From Paraburkholderia acidicola (lineage in GTDB: Bacteria; Pseudomonadota; Gammaproteobacteria; Burkholderiales; Burkholderiaceae): DNA of 64,000 nucleotides. Below are positions 17,723 through 26,636 of the stretch, one piece after another. The notes beneath the pieces are model-generated. The model was not told where the DNA came from, did no database searches, and worked only from the letters and a program-made list of their open reading frames with translations. Each line of letters opens with the position of its first letter. The first letter of the stretch is position 1. Both the position numbers and the translations under genes were made by a program. The DNA is taken from NCBI RefSeq assembly GCF_002362315.1, contig NZ_MTZV01000006.1, positions 2,046,001 through 2,110,000 on the forward strand, in the 5' to 3' direction.

Positions 17723-18880
17723 ATGAAGAAGTCTGCCATTGCCCTGACGCTGCTGGGAGCCACGATCGGAGTGGCTCACGCGCAGAACAGCGTCACCCTG
17801 TACGGCGTAATCGACGAATCGATTCAGTACACGCACAACGCCACGCCAACCGGCACCAACCAGGTCGCGCTTTACTCCGGCAATCTGTCGGGCAGCCGCT
17901 GGGGGCTTAAAGGCTCGGAGGATCTAGGCGGTGGCTTGAAGGCGATCTTCCAGCTGGAAGACGGTTTCAACGTCAACAACGGCAAGATGGGCAGCTATAA
18001 CGGCACCACGTCGGAGTTCGGTCGTCAGGCGTACGTCGGATTGCAGAGCGATCGATACGGTACGTTCACGTTGGGTCGTCAGTACGATCCACTCGTCGAC
18101 CTGGTTCAGGGCATCACGGCAGACAACTACTTCGGCAGCACGTTTGCGACCGCCGGCGACGTCGACAACTACGACAACAGCTCGCGGACCAACAATGCGG
18201 TGAAGTACGTGTCGCCGGTGCTTGGCGGATTGCAGGTCGAAGGACTGTACGCGTTGGGCGGCGTTGCTGGCCAGACGGGCTCTGGCCAGACCTGGTCGCT
18301 GGCCGCCGCCTATGCGAACGGCCCGATCGCGATCTCCGCTGGCTACTACGTCGCCGACAACGCGAGCACCACCGCGGCGTTACGAACGGGCTGGTCGTCG
18401 ACGTCGGACGGTACGTTCGACGGGCCGGTCAACATCGGTTATGCAACGGCGAAGTCGATCAACATTGCCCGCGTCGCTGCGCAATATGTTGCCGGTCCTT
18501 ACACGATCGGTGCGAGCTACAGCAATTCGCAGTACAAGGCGGATGCCCAGTCGGCCTTCGCTTCAACAGAGAAGTTCAACACCGGGCAAGCGTTCCTGAA
18601 TTACCAGGCAACGCCGGCGCTGCTGTTAGGGCTGGGCTACAGCTACACCAAGGCAAGCGGCGATACCGCGGCAACCTACAACCAGATTTCACTAGGCACC
18701 GACTACAACCTGTCGAAGCGGACAGACGTTTATCTGGTCGGCGCATGGCAGCACGCGAGCGGCAACCAGTTGAATGCGGACGGTACGGTGAGCAGTGCCG
18801 AGGCGTCGATTGGATCGTATGGCGTAGCGGGGACCTCTACGCAGGAAATCGTCAGTCTGGGTATTCGTCACAAGTTCTAG
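17723..18880 (+). CDS. Gram-negative general porin (Burkholderia OpcP/OmpC type)
   Basis: A 385-residue outer-membrane porin. The signal peptide MKKSAIALTLLGATIGVAHA is followed by QNSVTLYGVIDESIQYTH, the hallmark first strand of Burkholderiales porins. LSGSRWGLKGSEDLGGGLKA and RQAYVGLQSDRYGTFTLGRQ follow, with the typical C-terminal GIRHKF ending in Phe for BAM recognition. Length and motifs match trimeric 16-strand porins for small hydrophilic solutes. It is monocistronic. Confidence 0.95.
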   Translation: MKKSAIALTLLGATIGVAHAQNSVTLYGVIDESIQYTHNATPTGTNQVALYSGNLSGSRWGLKGSEDLGGGLKAIFQLEDGFNVNNGKMGSYNGTTSEFGRQAYVGLQSDRYGTFTLGRQYDPLVDLVQGITADNYFGSTFATAGDVDNYDNSSRTNNAVKYVSPVLGGLQVEGLYALGGVAGQTGSGQTWSLAAAYANGPIAISAGYYVADNASTTAALRTGWSSTSDGTFDGPVNIGYATAKSINIARVAAQYVAGPYTIGASYSNSQYKADAQSAFASTEKFNTGQAFLNYQATPALLLGLGYSYTKASGDTAATYNQISLGTDYNLSKRTDVYLVGAWQHASGNQLNADGTVSSAEASIGSYGVAGTSTQEIVSLGIRHKF

Positions 18881-19092
18881 GCAAACGTGTGGGCGGGAGC
18901 ATGGTTAAGCCGCGCTGCCGTCCTTACGCCACTCCCTATAGCCGTGACGTAAGCGAAGGTAAGAAAGGCTGTAACTTAAATAATCTGTCGGAGATCTACA
19001 CTAGGCCGCTTTAGCGGACAGTTCTCCGTCCGTCATCTGGCCATGTTTTTCTTATCGTTGTGCGCTTCAGGCGATGCGCACAACTCGCCCGC

Positions 19093-20052
19093 ATGAACCC
19101 ATTATTGCCGCATCCTGCAGCCGGAAACGGGTCGAGACGCTTCGCCATCGTCATGTCGAATGCGATGGGCGACACCTTGATCCTGATGGTCATCGTCCGC
19201 AATCTTTTGAGAAACGGTATCGATGTCGACGTATTCGGGCGCCCGGCTTACGCGTTGCGGCACTGGTTTCCCGACGTCGCGATCAGGCCGTTACCCGACG
19301 AAGCGCACAGCAACGCATGGCTCGCGCCGTACGAGATCGTTGTGCAAATGCATCCGCACAAACCGGTGGCGAACCTGGCGGACCTTCATCCCCGTGTCTA
19401 CGATCTGCACGAAGTCTCATACAGCGACCCGCCAGGTTGCATGGCCGAACGCTTCGCCGATTTCTGCCGACACGAGCTAGGGCTCTCCGATGTCGGCACG
19501 ACGAATGGCATCACGCCGCCATCCTCGTTACGACATCGTCAGTACCAGCGGCGCATCGCGATTCATCCCGAGGCCAGCACCGATGACAAGCGCTGGCCGC
19601 GACGAAGCTTCGTGAAACTGGCGCACCGCCTGCGGGAGCGTGGCTACGACGTGCAGTTCGTGATCGCGCCGCATGAGCGCAAGCACTGGAGCGAACGCGA
19701 TAGAGCAGGCATTCCCGCACCGTCTTTCGACAGTCCGCACGAACTCGCGTGCTGGCTTTACGAGTCCGGCTGGTTTATCGGCAACGACTCCGGCGTCGGC
19801 CATCTTGCGTCGAATCTCGGCATTCCGACGATCAGCCTGTTCCGACGACGAGGCGTCTCCGAGCGCTGGCGTCCCGCGTGGGGCGCGGTGACGGTGGTGC
19901 TACCGTGGCAATGGCTTCCCACCGGCGGGCTCAAGGAGAAATTCTGGCGCGAGACGCTGACGTGCGCGCGTGTTTTGCGGGCGTTTCAGCGCATGGTTCG
20001 GGAGCATGCGCCGTATGCGACCTCGCGCGCGTTTCTTCGGCGATTACGCTAA
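19093..20052 (+). CDS. Glycosyltransferase family 9 (ADP-heptose:LPS heptosyltransferase-like)
   Basis: A GT-B fold protein of 319 residues from the ATG at 19093; an in-frame ATG at 19060 would add 11 residues, and neither has a strong ribosome site. Family 9 features are RRFAIVMSNAMGDTLILM near the N-terminus, IHPEASTDDKRWP in the middle and GWFIGNDSGVGHLASNLGIP in the nucleotide-sugar site. It probably adds a sugar to a cell-surface glycan, but it lies outside any LPS locus. It overlaps the convergent gntP-like gene by 4 bp. Confidence 0.8.
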   Translation: MNPLLPHPAAGNGSRRFAIVMSNAMGDTLILMVIVRNLLRNGIDVDVFGRPAYALRHWFPDVAIRPLPDEAHSNAWLAPYEIVVQMHPHKPVANLADLHPRVYDLHEVSYSDPPGCMAERFADFCRHELGLSDVGTTNGITPPSSLRHRQYQRRIAIHPEASTDDKRWPRRSFVKLAHRLRERGYDVQFVIAPHERKHWSERDRAGIPAPSFDSPHELACWLYESGWFIGNDSGVGHLASNLGIPTISLFRRRGVSERWRPAWGAVTVVLPWQWLPTGGLKEKFWRETLTCARVLRAFQRMVREHAPYATSRAFLRRLR

Positions 20053-21449
20053 ACGAGCCCGGTTGTGTAATACACCGTGATCACGAAAAACACCGCCAGC
20101 GTCTTGATGATCGTCACCGCGAAAATGTCGCGATACGACTCGCGGTGCGTGAGCCCCGTCACCGCAAGCAGCGTAATCACGGCACCGTTGTGCGGCAGCG
20201 TGTCCATACCGCCGCTCGCCATCGCGACGACCCGGTGCAGCACTTCCATCGGAATATGCGCGGCGTCTGCAGCCTTGATGAACGTATCGGACATCGCAGC
20301 GAGCGCGATGCTCATGCCGCCCGATGCCGAACCGGTGATACCTGCCAGCGAGCTGACCGACACGGCCGCGTTGACGAGCGGATTCGGAATGCTCTTCAGC
20401 GCATCGCTGACGACGAGGAAACCGGGCAACGCCGCGATCACACCGCCGAAGCCATACTCCGATGCCGTATTCAGTGACGCGAGCAGCGCACCGGCGACAG
20501 CTGCCTTGGTACCGGTCGCGAACCGTTCGCGCACGCGGCCGAAGGCAGTCAGTACGACCAGCACGATGCCGAGCAGCAACGCGCCTTCCACCGACCAGAT
20601 CGCGACCACGGCCTTGATCGGCGTCGTGATGGGCGTATGCACGCCGGGCAGCACGTCCGGTGCGACCGTATACGACGCGCCGTACCAGTCAGGAATCATC
20701 CGCGTCAGCACGAAGTTCGCCACACCGACGAGTATCAACGGTGCGACCGCGAGCAGCGGATGTGGCAGATGCGCGGACTCGACGCGTTCCGGTTCGTTGA
20801 CGAGCGAGGTGCCGTAGCCTTCACCCTTAGCCATCGCGGCGCGGCGGCGCCATTCCAGATAGGTGAGGCCCACCACGACGATGAACAGCGACCCCGCCAC
20901 GCCAAGCACCGGCGCGGCCCACGATGTCGTCTTGAAGAAGGTGGTGGGGATGATGTTCTGGATCTGCGGCGTGCCCGGCAGCGAATCCATCGTGAACGAG
21001 AACGCACCGAGCGCAATGGCGCCCGGCATCAGGCGTTTAGGAATATTGCTCTGCCGATAAAGCTCGGCGGCGAACGGATAGACCGCGAACACGACGACGA
21101 ACAACGATACGCCGCCGTAAGTGAGCAGCGCGCAGACCGCGACGATTACGGCATTGGCGCGTGAGCGGCCGATATAGCGAATGGCGGCGGCCACAATCGA
21201 TTCGGAGAATCCCGACAGTTCGATCACCTTGCCGAATACCGCGCCAAGCAGAAACACCGGGAAGTAAAGCTTCACGAAGCCGACCATCTTGTCCATAAAG
21301 ATGCCGGAGAACACGGGTGCGACCGCGGAGGGTTCGGTGAGCAATACGGCGCCGAGCGCGGCAATTGGCGCAACGAGAATCACGCTGTAGCCGCGGTAAG
21401 CGGCAAACATCAGAAACACGAGCGCGGCAAGGACGATCACAAAAGACAT
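20049..21449 (-). CDS. GntP family permease
   Basis: A 466-residue inner-membrane transporter with 12 or more hydrophobic spans and GntP-family segments: LTYGGVSLFVVVFAVYPFA, FSFTMDSLPGTPQIQNIIP and GSASGGMSIALAAM. GntP carriers import gluconate or related hydroxy/keto acids by proton symport. No kinase, dehydrogenase or regulator is adjacent, so the substrate is undetermined. Confidence 0.88.
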   Translation of the reverse strand: MSFVIVLAALVFLMFAAYRGYSVILVAPIAALGAVLLTEPSAVAPVFSGIFMDKMVGFVKLYFPVFLLGAVFGKVIELSGFSESIVAAAIRYIGRSRANAVIVAVCALLTYGGVSLFVVVFAVYPFAAELYRQSNIPKRLMPGAIALGAFSFTMDSLPGTPQIQNIIPTTFFKTTSWAAPVLGVAGSLFIVVVGLTYLEWRRRAAMAKGEGYGTSLVNEPERVESAHLPHPLLAVAPLILVGVANFVLTRMIPDWYGASYTVAPDVLPGVHTPITTPIKAVVAIWSVEGALLLGIVLVVLTAFGRVRERFATGTKAAVAGALLASLNTASEYGFGGVIAALPGFLVVSDALKSIPNPLVNAAVSVSSLAGITGSASGGMSIALAAMSDTFIKAADAAHIPMEVLHRVVAMASGGMDTLPHNGAVITLLAVTGLTHRESYRDIFAVTIIKTLAVFFVITVYYTTGLV

Positions 21450-21646
21450 TGGGTCTCCATACTGGGTGCGTTTAGTGCAGGCATCGATAATGCCCGCTGG
21501 TTATTGATTGTCGATTCATACAGGATAAATGTTTCTATTGTTTGCGGGCAACCAGCGCAAAGGCACCGCGAGACGAATAACGCTTTGCAAGCTACGCATG
21601 GCACAATCGCTATCGTCGAAAAACAAGACGCCGATCGGGGTTCTCC

Positions 21647-21919
21647 ATGGAACACAGCCGTCAATCATTTCAGGTAGCTGTCGTGCGCTCGCTAGCCGGG
21701 TTAGCTGCGCTCGCTGCGTTAGCCGGACTCGCGGGCTGCGGTAGCAGTGCGCCGCTGTTTCTGTCCGATGGCCGTCCGACCACCCAGGTGCAATGTCCGG
21801 ACAGCCAGACCTCGTGCGAACAGCAGGCGCGTGCCGCGTGCGGCGGCGCGTTCGATACGGTGCGCCTGTCGACCGACGACGGCCAGCGCACCTTGCTGTA
21901 CGCATGCAAGGCGAAGTAA
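21647..21919 (+). CDS. Small lipoprotein
   Basis: A 90-residue protein with a lipoprotein signal: basic N-terminus, Leu/Ala-rich core and lipobox LAGC with the lipidated Cys at residue 31. The mature part contains several Cys residues (VQCPDSQTSCEQQARAACGG), which suggests disulfides in the periplasm. No domain recognised. It is convergent with the LuxR gene. Confidence 0.72.
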   Translation: MEHSRQSFQVAVVRSLAGLAALAALAGLAGCGSSAPLFLSDGRPTTQVQCPDSQTSCEQQARAACGGAFDTVRLSTDDGQRTLLYACKAK

Positions 21920-21936
21920 GTCCGACTACGGCAGCC

Positions 21937-23157
21937 TCAGACAATCGCGCCTGGCAGATGCAACAGCAACCGGATCAGATCCGGCTGGCGGTTCGTCGAC
22001 GTCTTCTGATAGATCGATTGCAACTGCTTGCGCACGGTGTCGTGCTGCACACCGATACGCTGCGCAATCTCCTTTAGCGAGAGTCCTTCCGCGAGGCCGT
22101 ACGCGACCCGGCATTCGGCCGGCGTCAGATTGAATGCTGCCGCGAGCAGATCGACGTCGACCACCGGCGACGATTGCGGATCGAAGAAAATCAGCATGGC
22201 AATCGCACGCAGACCGAATTTCGCCGACACCTCGCCGGGCACGATCAGGTTGTAGAACACATAGAGCGCGGTCTTTTCGCTATCGTCGCCGGCGATGCGC
22301 AGCACCCGGTACTGTGCGGCCGTTGCCTGCGTGGCGCGATCGGGCACGCGCAACTGCCCTTCGGTCTGCGCGCAGTCGTCGAGAAAGCGGCTCATGAAAG
22401 GCGGTGGCAGCATCAGCGTGCGACCGGCGAGACGCACCAGCGCAGTCGATTGCAGCAGCCGTTCAGCTGCTCCGTTCACGTGCAGCACCTCGCCGCCGGT
22501 GGTCGCGAGTATCACGGGCTGCCCCCAGCGGCTCACGAACGCATGACCGACCAGCGCATCCGTCGAGTACACGTAGCGCTGCATCTGCTGCGTCATCGCG
22601 CGCGCCAGGTGCGGTGTCAGGCGCTGCAAAAACGCAATCGCATCCGGGTTCATCGGACCCTGGCTAGCGTTGCGTGTGCAGGCGAACACGACCGTGAGGC
22701 GTGCCTCGTCGATCAGCTTGCAGCCCGATACGTAGCGATGCCCCATCGGCAGCAGGAACTCCTGGTAAAAGCGGTTCTCGCTGATGAACGCCTCGTCGAA
22801 GTGCTCATGGCAATGCATCCAGTGCAGCACTGGCTGCGTCCATAACAGCGCGAGACGCGGATCGAGACGATGGTAGTGCTGGATATAACCGAGTTCGGCG
22901 GCGACCGGGAGATTGAAGCCATCGCTGAACGACAACGTATCGTGATGCTTGTCGAAGGCGAGCACATGAATCGTGCTCGCGCCGGTCAGTGCCGCCAGGT
23001 CCGCGTATAACGCCTGCCATCCGGCCGCTTCACCGACGGTGTCATAAATGCGGTGCACAAGCCGGTCATATTGTTGTTCATCTGATTCCACGCGACCTCG
23101 GTTTCGTTCATCAATACTGCGCGTACTCGATCTACAGGCCGGACCTTTATCTTCCAC
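21937..23157 (-). CDS. LuxR-type HTH transcriptional regulator
   Basis: A protein of up to 406 residues with a C-terminal LuxR HTH (LTPAECRVAYGLAEGLSLKE, then IGVQHDTVRKQLQSIYQKT). The large N-terminal part has GAF/PAS-like character and no receiver or ATPase motif. Homology-like sequence begins near ESDEQQYDRLVHRIYD, so a GTG about 22 codons in (near 23091) may be the true start. No autoinducer synthase is nearby. The ligand is unknown. Confidence 0.87.
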   Translation of the reverse strand: MEDKGPACRSSTRSIDERNRGRVESDEQQYDRLVHRIYDTVGEAAGWQALYADLAALTGASTIHVLAFDKHHDTLSFSDGFNLPVAAELGYIQHYHRLDPRLALLWTQPVLHWMHCHEHFDEAFISENRFYQEFLLPMGHRYVSGCKLIDEARLTVVFACTRNASQGPMNPDAIAFLQRLTPHLARAMTQQMQRYVYSTDALVGHAFVSRWGQPVILATTGGEVLHVNGAAERLLQSTALVRLAGRTLMLPPPFMSRFLDDCAQTEGQLRVPDRATQATAAQYRVLRIAGDDSEKTALYVFYNLIVPGEVSAKFGLRAIAMLIFFDPQSSPVVDVDLLAAAFNLTPAECRVAYGLAEGLSLKEIAQRIGVQHDTVRKQLQSIYQKTSTNRQPDLIRLLLHLPGAIV

Positions 23158-23437
23158 AAACGGGGAATATACAGTCCGATTAGCCGACGTTAATCTTCTG
23201 TTTATTACACGGGATTATCTTCTGACGAGACGTCCGGTTCGGTGCGGCGCCTAACGGAAGGGCACTCGCTGCGGTTCTAGAGTCGATTCAGGACCGGTAA
23301 TCGAATATTCGCCGTAAGTTTTTCCAGAGGCGTCTGAAAAAGGCAGACGAATCGGTAGTTGCTCCCGTTTTTACTCGACGGTACGCGGCACAGTTAATGC
23401 TTGTATTGGATTTAAATTGACGTTCCGGGGAAAGGCA

Positions 23438-23638
23438 ATGAACCATCAGCAACTCGAAAAAGATATCGAACACCTGGAACACGTGATGCCGCGCATTTCC
23501 GCCGCCGATCGCATCCCGTTGTCCTACTGGCGTACCCGGGTCAATTCGGTTCTGGCCGCGATGCTCGTTCCATCGCAGGCGAGTCGCGTGAAGCGGCTCA
23601 ACGAAGCGCTCCGCGTCCTCGAAGCGCGGGGAAATTGA
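23438..23638 (+). CDS. Small hypothetical protein
   Basis: A 66-residue soluble protein with ATG at 23438 behind GGGGAAAGG. Two amphipathic helices (LEKDIEHLEHVMPRIS, ASRVKRLNEALRVLEAR) flank a SYWRTRV segment. No domain recognised. It ends 75 bases before the serine hydrolase. Confidence 0.62.
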   Translation: MNHQQLEKDIEHLEHVMPRISAADRIPLSYWRTRVNSVLAAMLVPSQASRVKRLNEALRVLEARGN

Positions 23639-23713
23639 TGCCGCGTGGATTGGCCAGTTGTAGAACTTTCTGCCTACAGTAGAAGAACGACTACCAGGTT
23701 TGCAGGGACCGCG

Positions 23714-24913
23714 ATGCAGAGAGCAGGTTTTTCGCCCGCCCGGCTCGCACGCTTGACCGAGGCCATGCAGGCCTATGTCGAGCGCGGCGACGTGGCGGGT
23801 GTCGTGACGTTGGCGTGGCGCCGTGGCGAGATGGCGCAATGCGATGCGCTCGGTCTGCGCGACGAAGCAGACCGGCTGCCGATGGAGCACGACACGCTGT
23901 TCCGGATCGCTTCGATGACGAAGCCGGTCACGAGCGCCGCAGCGATGCTGCTGATCGAAGCGGACCAGCTGGCGCTCGACGCGCCCGTGAGCCGGTGGCT
24001 ACCGGAACTCGCGGCGCTGCGCGTGCTGCGCGATCCCACCGGCCCGCTCGATGCCACCGACCCGGTGCGTGAGCCGATCACCGTGCTCGATCTGCTGACC
24101 CATCGTGCGGGATTCGCATATCACTTCACCTCGACGGGACCGCTTGCCGAGGCCTATGCCAAAGCATTCAACGGGGTCGACTCGGGAGACTGCCCCGACG
24201 GGTGGCTCGCGTGCGTCGCGTCGCTGCCGCTGATGTTTCAACCCGGCACGCGCTGGCACTACAGCATTGCTACCGACGTACTCGGCGTCCTCGTCGAGCG
24301 GGTGAGCGGCATGCCGCTCGGCGACTTCTTTCGCACACGCATCTTCGAGCCATTGAGCATGCGCGATACCGCGTTCTCGATTGCCGGTCCGCAGCTCGAG
24401 CGGCTCAGCACCGCATGGCGCTTCGATCCGCAGAGCCAGCGGCGCGTCGTCGAAGAGCGCGCGGCGGGCAGCCGGTGGGCCAACGCGGCGCGTTTCCAGA
24501 GCGGCGGCGGGGGGCTTGTCTCGACGGCGCAGGACTATCTGCAGTTCGCCCGGCTGTTGCTCGGGCGTGGGCGCGTCGGCGATGCGCGGCTGTTGTCGCA
24601 CCGCTCGGTCGACCTGATGCGCAGTAACTTCCTGACCCGCGAGCAGCGGCGCATGCCGGCCATCGGTCCGATCACCTGGGCGGGGCAGGGCTTCGGGCTT
24701 GGCCTGTCGGTGGTCGACGATCCGGCGCAGCAGTTGCCGCTCGGCTACCGCTCGACGGGTTCGTTTGGCTGGCCTGGCGCATTCGGCACGAGCTGGTTTG
24801 CCGATCCCGTCGAGGAGATGATCGGCATTATGCTGATCCAGTTGCGTACCGACGAACCGTTTCCGATGGCGAGCGAGTACGAGCGCCGCCTGTACGATGC
24901 AATCGACGATTGA
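23714..24913 (+). CDS. Serine hydrolase of the class C beta-lactamase / esterase family
   Basis: A 399-residue penicillin-binding-fold hydrolase. The nucleophile motif is SMTK (in RIASMTKPVTSAA) and the second motif is YSIATDVLG, replacing the YxN triad of true β-lactamases. Further family segments are LTHRAGFAYHFTSTGP and GWPGAFGTSWFADP. There is no signal peptide, so it is likely cytoplasmic with esterase-like rather than antibiotic-resistance activity. The ATG at 23714 is chosen because homology begins soon after it. Confidence 0.85.
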   Translation: MQRAGFSPARLARLTEAMQAYVERGDVAGVVTLAWRRGEMAQCDALGLRDEADRLPMEHDTLFRIASMTKPVTSAAAMLLIEADQLALDAPVSRWLPELAALRVLRDPTGPLDATDPVREPITVLDLLTHRAGFAYHFTSTGPLAEAYAKAFNGVDSGDCPDGWLACVASLPLMFQPGTRWHYSIATDVLGVLVERVSGMPLGDFFRTRIFEPLSMRDTAFSIAGPQLERLSTAWRFDPQSQRRVVEERAAGSRWANAARFQSGGGGLVSTAQDYLQFARLLLGRGRVGDARLLSHRSVDLMRSNFLTREQRRMPAIGPITWAGQGFGLGLSVVDDPAQQLPLGYRSTGSFGWPGAFGTSWFADPVEEMIGIMLIQLRTDEPFPMASEYERRLYDAIDD

Positions 24914-25074
24914 GTGTGCAGTGATGTGGTGTGATGTGGCGTTACGGGGCCACAGACCCGTAACATCCGGCTCGCGGACCTTTGGCACTTGGGCGAAGCC
25001 CGGTCTATCCGGCACTTTTTCGATCTGATAGGGTCACACTCCCGTTGCCCTAACACCAATTGGAGACTGCCGTC

Positions 25075-25368
25075 ATGGCCACCTACAAGCAACTGACCGC
25101 ACAACTCGAAAAGCTTCATAAGGAGGTGGCCGTCGCGCGCGATAAAGAGGTGGCGCAGGCGATCGCCGACATCAAACAGCAAATCGTCGAATACGGCATC
25201 ACGGCGGAAGAACTCGGCTTCTCCAGCAAACGCGCCCCGGGTGCGCGCAAGGCGCCGCTGCCGCCGCGCTATCACAATCCAAAGACCGGTGAAACGTGGA
25301 GTGGCCGCGGCCGCACACCTGGGTGGCTGGTGGGCAAGAACCGCGATCGCTTCCTGATCGAAGACTGA
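25075..25368 (+). CDS. H-NS family nucleoid protein, standard length
   Basis: A 97-residue H-NS/BpH3-type protein. The coiled coil LTAQLEKLHKEVAVARDKEV is followed by YGITAEELGF and the DNA-binding core PPRYHNPKTGETWSGRGRTP. The ATG at 25075 follows TTGGAGA. It lacks the basic tail of the first copy at 16550, so the two may form hetero-oligomers with different DNA affinity (inference). Confidence 0.93.
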   Translation: MATYKQLTAQLEKLHKEVAVARDKEVAQAIADIKQQIVEYGITAEELGFSSKRAPGARKAPLPPRYHNPKTGETWSGRGRTPGWLVGKNRDRFLIED

Positions 25369-25408
25369 AGCCGGCAGCGTTTTTCGCCGCACGACTCAAG
25401 ATACCGAT

Positions 25409-25437
25409 GGCCGATGCATCCACGCGATGCATCGGCC
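25409..25437 (+). terminator. Intrinsic terminator of the H-NS gene
   Basis: GGCCGATGCAT and ATGCATCGGCC form a perfect 11-bp stem with a 7-base loop, followed by GTTTGCTTT. It lies 41 bases after the H-NS stop codon. Confidence 0.7.
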
Positions 25438-25535
25438 GTTTGCTTTGTGCAGCGATATCAAGCTGCACTATGTATGACGCGGCAACGTCGCGGTGACGCA
25501 TCACGTGTCGTTTTTCGCACCGTTGAGTGATTCCC

Positions 25536-25551
25536 GAAAACGCTCACCTTT
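25536..25551 (+). repeat. Direct repeat copy 1 (GAAAACGCTCACCTTT)
   Basis: Identical to the sequence at 25901-25916 in the same orientation, 365 bases apart. Both copies are followed within a few bases by GATC. Confidence 0.6.
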
Positions 25552-25900
25552 GACCGATCTCGCGCGGGCGATGCAGCGGTTCGATGGAGCGTGCTGACGG
25601 ACGATGACTTCGACTAGACGCGATGTCGATTCGGACATGAGCTCGATGCGGATGGATGCTCGAACGTCGTCTCGGAGTCACTGGTGCCGCTTGGGTAGAC
25701 TAGCCGCACAGCCTTATCTGACAAGGCTTTGCGACGCTCGATGAAATTTTATCTAACGGCTCACGCACATGCCAGGCACGCTGCATAAGCATACCCATGC
25801 GGCTGCCAAAGCACGCGCCTCGCACACCGCATACGGTGCGAACCGACGACGATTTCGCCTCACGTCACTCGCGTGAATACCGCCAGAATTCGCCGGTCCT

Positions 25901-25916
25901 GAAAACGCTCACCTTT
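25901..25916 (+). repeat. Direct repeat copy 2 (GAAAACGCTCACCTTT)
   Basis: Second exact copy of the 16-mer at 25536-25551, about 145 bases upstream of the formaldehyde-activating enzyme gene. Role unknown: it could be a regulatory site or an interspersed element. Confidence 0.6.
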
Positions 25917-26060
25917 AGGCAGATCGAGACCTGCAACACGCGCCTGGGAGAAACCCGGAAATGAGCGTGCCTCATACCCTGCATCAAAAAACATCGATTC
26001 ACTGCCGTTCGTCGCGGCCCGCACAATCGCGCCATTCACTCAACCGCTGACGGAACGACC

Positions 26061-26585
26061 ATGAGCGCCACGACGGACAAACAACTTTATATCGGCGAAG
26101 GATTCGAAGGGCCGGGCGTCAATCTCGCCCACATCAACGTGCTGGTCGGTCCGCGCAACGGCCCGGCAGGCCAGGCGTTCGCGACCGCGCTCGCGACGCC
26201 GAGCACGGGCCACGCGCCGTTCGTCGTGATCGCGCGTCCCGGCGTGCCGACCAAGCCGCTGACGCTGTATGTGAACAAGGCGCAGATCGATGGCGAGTTC
26301 CACGGCAATGCGACGTGGGGTGCATCGCAGGCCGGGATTGCGAAGGCCGTGGCTGAGTCGCTGGAGAACGGCACGCTGCCGCCTGAGGCGGAGAACGACT
26401 GGGTGGTGGTGTCGGCGAACTGGGTCAACCCCAAGACCGACGATCTCGATGCCGTGTTCGAGAACAACTATCGCGCCTGCAAGAACGCGATCGTCGCGGC
26501 GATGAAGGGCTTGCCGCATCGCGATGAAGTGTTTGCTGCCGCGCGCGAAGTATCGAACCCGTTCTATACGCCGAAGCAACGCTGA
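26061..26585 (+). CDS. fae: Formaldehyde-activating enzyme family protein
   Basis: A 174-residue Fae-fold protein. Characterised Fae condenses formaldehyde with tetrahydromethanopterin. The catalytic histidine is conserved (H24 in NLAHINVLVGPR), as are GPAGQAFATAL and the KPLTLYVNKAQI strand. It starts a same-strand run with an aldo/keto reductase, an aldehyde dehydrogenase and an MFS transporter. No other methanopterin-pathway genes are in view, so this may be a stand-alone Fae homologue for formaldehyde sensing or detoxification. Confidence 0.88.
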   Translation: MSATTDKQLYIGEGFEGPGVNLAHINVLVGPRNGPAGQAFATALATPSTGHAPFVVIARPGVPTKPLTLYVNKAQIDGEFHGNATWGASQAGIAKAVAESLENGTLPPEAENDWVVVSANWVNPKTDDLDAVFENNYRACKNAIVAAMKGLPHRDEVFAAAREVSNPFYTPKQR

Positions 26586-26636
26586 GCGTAACGCTCGGCT
26601 CCACTCGGCGTCGCTAAAAAATCTGGAGACAGTGTC

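Larger units (their letters stand above)
25438..26060. other. Gene-free region with a repeated 16-mer
   Basis: No open frame has a supported start. The stretch holds two direct copies of one 16-base sequence, listed separately, and the promoter region of the formaldehyde-activating enzyme. The base pattern looks like degraded or regulatory DNA. Confidence 0.5.

Noticed and set aside
23714..24913. Antibiotic-resistance β-lactamase
   Set aside because: The Tyr motif is YSI rather than YxN and there is no signal peptide, so an esterase-type serine hydrolase is more likely.
25438..26060. CRISPR-like array from the repeated 16-mer
   Set aside because: Only two copies occur 365 bases apart, without regular spacing or cas genes.
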